A stretch of DNA of 6,986 nt from an uncultured Alphaproteobacteria bacterium (lineage in GTDB: Bacteria > Pseudomonadota > Alphaproteobacteria > Micropepsales > Micropepsaceae), in assembly GCA_937942205.1 (NCBI GenBank), contig CALDFO010000442.1, positions 1 to 6,986 of the forward strand, read 5' to 3'. A program made the position numbers and the translations under genes. Below the pieces are notes generated by a model that had not been told where the DNA came from, searched no databases, and saw only the letters and a list, made by a program, of their open reading frames with translations. Below are positions 5,239 to 6,986 of this stretch, piece after piece (within the stretch, counting starts at the first letter, position 1; the number at the start of each line of letters is the position of its first letter).

Positions 5239-5547
5239 ATGTACGCGGTCGTCCGCACCGGCGGAAAACAGTATAAAGTGGCCAAGGACAGCGTCCTGAA
5301 GGTCGAAAGCCTGGCCGGCGATGTCGGCGCCAAGCTGGACCTGGATGTGCTGATGCTGGGTGGCGACAGTCCCAAGATCGGTGCGCCGCTGGTCGCGGGC
5401 GCCTCGGTCCAGTGCGAGATCGTCGCGCACGGCCAGGGCGAAAAGGTCATCGCCTTCAAGAAGAAGCGCCGCAAGAACACCCACCGCAAGCGCGGTCATC
5501 GCCAGCACTTCACCACGGTGAAGGTGCTGGGCATCACGGCCGGTTAA
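5239..5547 (+). CDS. rplU: 50S ribosomal protein L21
   Basis: 102-aa protein of the large ribosomal subunit that binds 23S rRNA near the L20 site. The start MYAVVRTGGKQYKV is the family hallmark, and the very basic stretch KKKRRKNTHRKRGHRQ (about 74-89) is the rRNA-binding signature, followed by the C-terminal VKVLGITAG. The length is normal for bacterial L21. It is followed after 12 bp by rpmA in the near-universal rplU-rpmA order, both served by the promoter at 5151-5178. Confidence 0.99.
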   Translation: MYAVVRTGGKQYKVAKDSVLKVESLAGDVGAKLDLDVLMLGGDSPKIGAPLVAGASVQCEIVAHGQGEKVIAFKKKRRKNTHRKRGHRQHFTTVKVLGITAG

Positions 5548-5559
5548 GGGAGCACTCCT

Positions 5560-5844
5560 ATGGCGCACAAAAAGGCAGGCGGTTCCTCGCGCAACGGTCG
5601 CGATTCCAACCCCAAGATGCTGGGCGTGAAGCTGTTCGGCGGCCAGGCCGTGGCCGGCGGCAATGTGATCGTGCGTCAGCGCGGCACCCAGTTCTATCCG
5701 GGCGAAGGCGTCGGCATGGGCCGCGACCATACCCTGTTCGCCCTCCGCGACGGCCAGGTGTCGTTCAAGACCGGCTATAAGCGCCGTACCTTCGTGTCCG
5801 TCGTCGCGGCCGAAAACCCGGCTGCCAAGATCGCGGCGGAATAG
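5560..5844 (+). CDS. rpmA: 50S ribosomal protein L27
   Basis: 94-aa large-subunit protein whose N-terminal tail reaches the peptidyl-transferase centre. It begins [20 protein letters not shown] with no cleavable extension of the kind found in Firmicutes. The conserved [18 protein letters not shown] and [13 protein letters not shown] blocks are all present. AAGGGAG about seven bases before the start serves as ribosome-binding site and begins at the rplU stop codon, so the genes are tightly linked. A strong terminator lies downstream. Confidence 0.99.
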   Translation: MAHKKAGGSSRNGRDSNPKMLGVKLFGGQAVAGGNVIVRQRGTQFYPGEGVGMGRDHTLFALRDGQVSFKTGYKRRTFVSVVAAENPAAKIAAE

Positions 5845-5859
5845 GCGGCTGAAGACATA

Positions 5860-5882
5860 GGCCGCCACTGAATGTGGCGGCC
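5860..5882 (+). other. Perfect 9-bp hairpin after rpmA
   Basis: GGCCGCCAC (5860-5868) pairs with GTGGCGGCC (5874-5882) around the 5-nt loop TGAAT. No T-run follows, so it is not itself an intrinsic terminator. It lies 15 bp after the rpmA stop and 11 bp before the terminator stem, and may protect the mRNA 3' end or slow RNA polymerase before the terminator. Confidence 0.6.
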
Positions 5883-5892
5883 CGTTATCGCG

Positions 5893-5921
5893 AGGGAGAT
5901 GGTCCGCCATCTCCCTTTTTT
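5893..5921 (+). terminator. Intrinsic terminator of rplU-rpmA
   Basis: GGGAGATGG (5894-5902) pairs perfectly with CCATCTCCC (5907-5915) around the tetraloop TCCG, followed by six T (5916-5921). This should end most rplU-rpmA transcripts. The downstream GNAT-obgE genes then need either read-through or a promoter, and none is obvious in the 34 bp to the next start. Confidence 0.93.
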
Positions 5922-5955
5922 CATTCCTCGCGCAAAGGATCGAGCGGGGAATGAC

Positions 5956-6492
5956 ATGTGCATCCTGGAGAGCGAGAGACTGATCCTGCGGCCGCCCAGG
6001 CCGTGGGATGTGCCGGGCATGGCGGTGTGGCTGGGTGATCCGGACGTGTCGCGGATGCTGGCGCGCATTCCCCATCCCTATACCGAGGAACATGCCGAGG
6101 AATTCCTGGCGCTGCCGCCCGACGGCCGCCATGTCTTTGCCGTGGAGCGCAAGGCGGACGGCCTGTTCCTGGGCATGGCGGGCCTGCATCCGGCGGAGGG
6201 CGGCGGGGCCCCGTATGAACTGGGCTACTGGCTGGGCAAGCCCTTCTGGGGCCAGGGCTATGCCACCGAGACGGTGGCGCGGATTCTGGCCTATGCCTTC
6301 GATCACATGGGGTGGGCGGCGGTGCTGGCGGGCTGGTTCGCCGACACCCCCGCCTCGGGCCATGTCCAGGCCAAGCTGGGCGGGCGTCATGCCGGGTCGC
6401 GCCTGCGCTTCTGCGCCGCCCGGAACGCCGAGGTGCTGTGCCATGACATGCTGTTGACGCGGGCCGATTTCCTGCGAAAACAGGCCGCATAA
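5956..6492 (+). CDS. GNAT-family N-acetyltransferase, RimJ/RimL type
   Basis: 178 aa. Members of this group acetylate N-termini of ribosomal proteins or small amines using acetyl-CoA; the substrate here is unknown. The start MCILESERLILRPPRPWDVP is typical of the RimJ/RimL-like (Acetyltransf_3) group. ELGYWLGKPFWGQGYATE (about 88-105) is the acetyl-CoA-binding motif A, with Q100-G-Y-A contacting the pyrophosphate. The usual N-x-x-S-x-x-V-x-x-K-x-G-F segment is present as TPASGHVQAKLGG (131-143), lacking the standard Asn and the Phe/Tyr after the Gly, so this end may have drifted. ATG 5956 is chosen because CGGGGA precedes it; an upstream GTG at 5872 lies inside the hairpin region. A GNAT gene between rpmA and obgE is a recurring alphaproteobacterial arrangement. 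Confidence 0.93.
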   Translation: MCILESERLILRPPRPWDVPGMAVWLGDPDVSRMLARIPHPYTEEHAEEFLALPPDGRHVFAVERKADGLFLGMAGLHPAEGGGAPYELGYWLGKPFWGQGYATETVARILAYAFDHMGWAAVLAGWFADTPASGHVQAKLGGRHAGSRLRFCAARNAEVLCHDMLLTRADFLRKQAA

Positions 6493-6502
6493 CGAGGGTT
6501 TC

Positions 6503-6986
<484 letters not shown>

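Noticed and set aside
4097..5299. 400-codon plus-strand open frame
   Set aside because: Antisense to the LpxR-like gene, running through the divergent promoter and into rplU. No motif is seen.

Overview
The window is GC-rich, densely coded chromosomal DNA that reads as an alphaproteobacterium. The main support is the ribosomal-protein block rplU-rpmA followed by a GNAT acetyltransferase and obgE, an order known from many Alphaproteobacteria. The AlkB, TpbA-like phosphatase and LpxR-like proteins fit a Gram-negative host. Genus cannot be fixed from the sequence. There are no tRNA or rRNA genes, no CRISPR array and no transposase.

Layout: (1) 72-1649 (+) encodes a cytoplasmic PAS/degenerate GGDEF/EAL protein, a probable c-di-GMP phosphodiesterase or sensor. 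(2) 1650-1915 has no protein gene. It holds a 22-bp inverted repeat next to a perfect TATAAT, then a second promoter-like sequence, then about 143 nt that fold into tandem hairpins with C/U-rich loops and end in a strong terminator. This is a candidate small RNA. (3) 1916-2536 (-) is alkB. (4) 2551-2784 carries two copies, 132 bp apart, of a double-hairpin intergenic repeat that fills the space between alkB and the next minus-strand gene. (5) 2783-3418 (-) is a tyrosine/dual-specificity phosphatase, transcribed divergently from (6) 3451-4011 (+), a four-helix membrane protein of unknown function. (7) 4019-5038 (-) is an LpxR-like outer-membrane lipid A 3'-O-deacylase, convergent with gene 6. 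(8) 5039-5238 is a divergent regulatory region with a good sigma-70-type promoter for rplU and an 11-bp perfect inverted repeat over its -35 box. (9) 5239-5844 (+) is rplU-rpmA, closed by a hairpin and a textbook terminator. (10) 5956-6986 (+) is a GNAT gene, a 41-codon upstream ORF and the 5' part of obgE, which runs off the window.

The two most striking observations are these. First, the 41-codon ORF directly upstream of obgE repeats the first 20 codons of obgE almost perfectly at protein level (only K2R), but with ten mostly third-position silent base differences, and its stop overlaps the obgE start as ATGA. Second, the 1760-1902 segment looks like an independent structured RNA with anti-Shine-Dalgarno-like loops. 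The rest is ordinary: ribosome biogenesis (L21, L27, Obg), DNA alkylation repair (AlkB), envelope modification (LpxR) and signalling (EAL protein, phosphatase). All structure and promoter calls were made by eye; no folding or database search was run.
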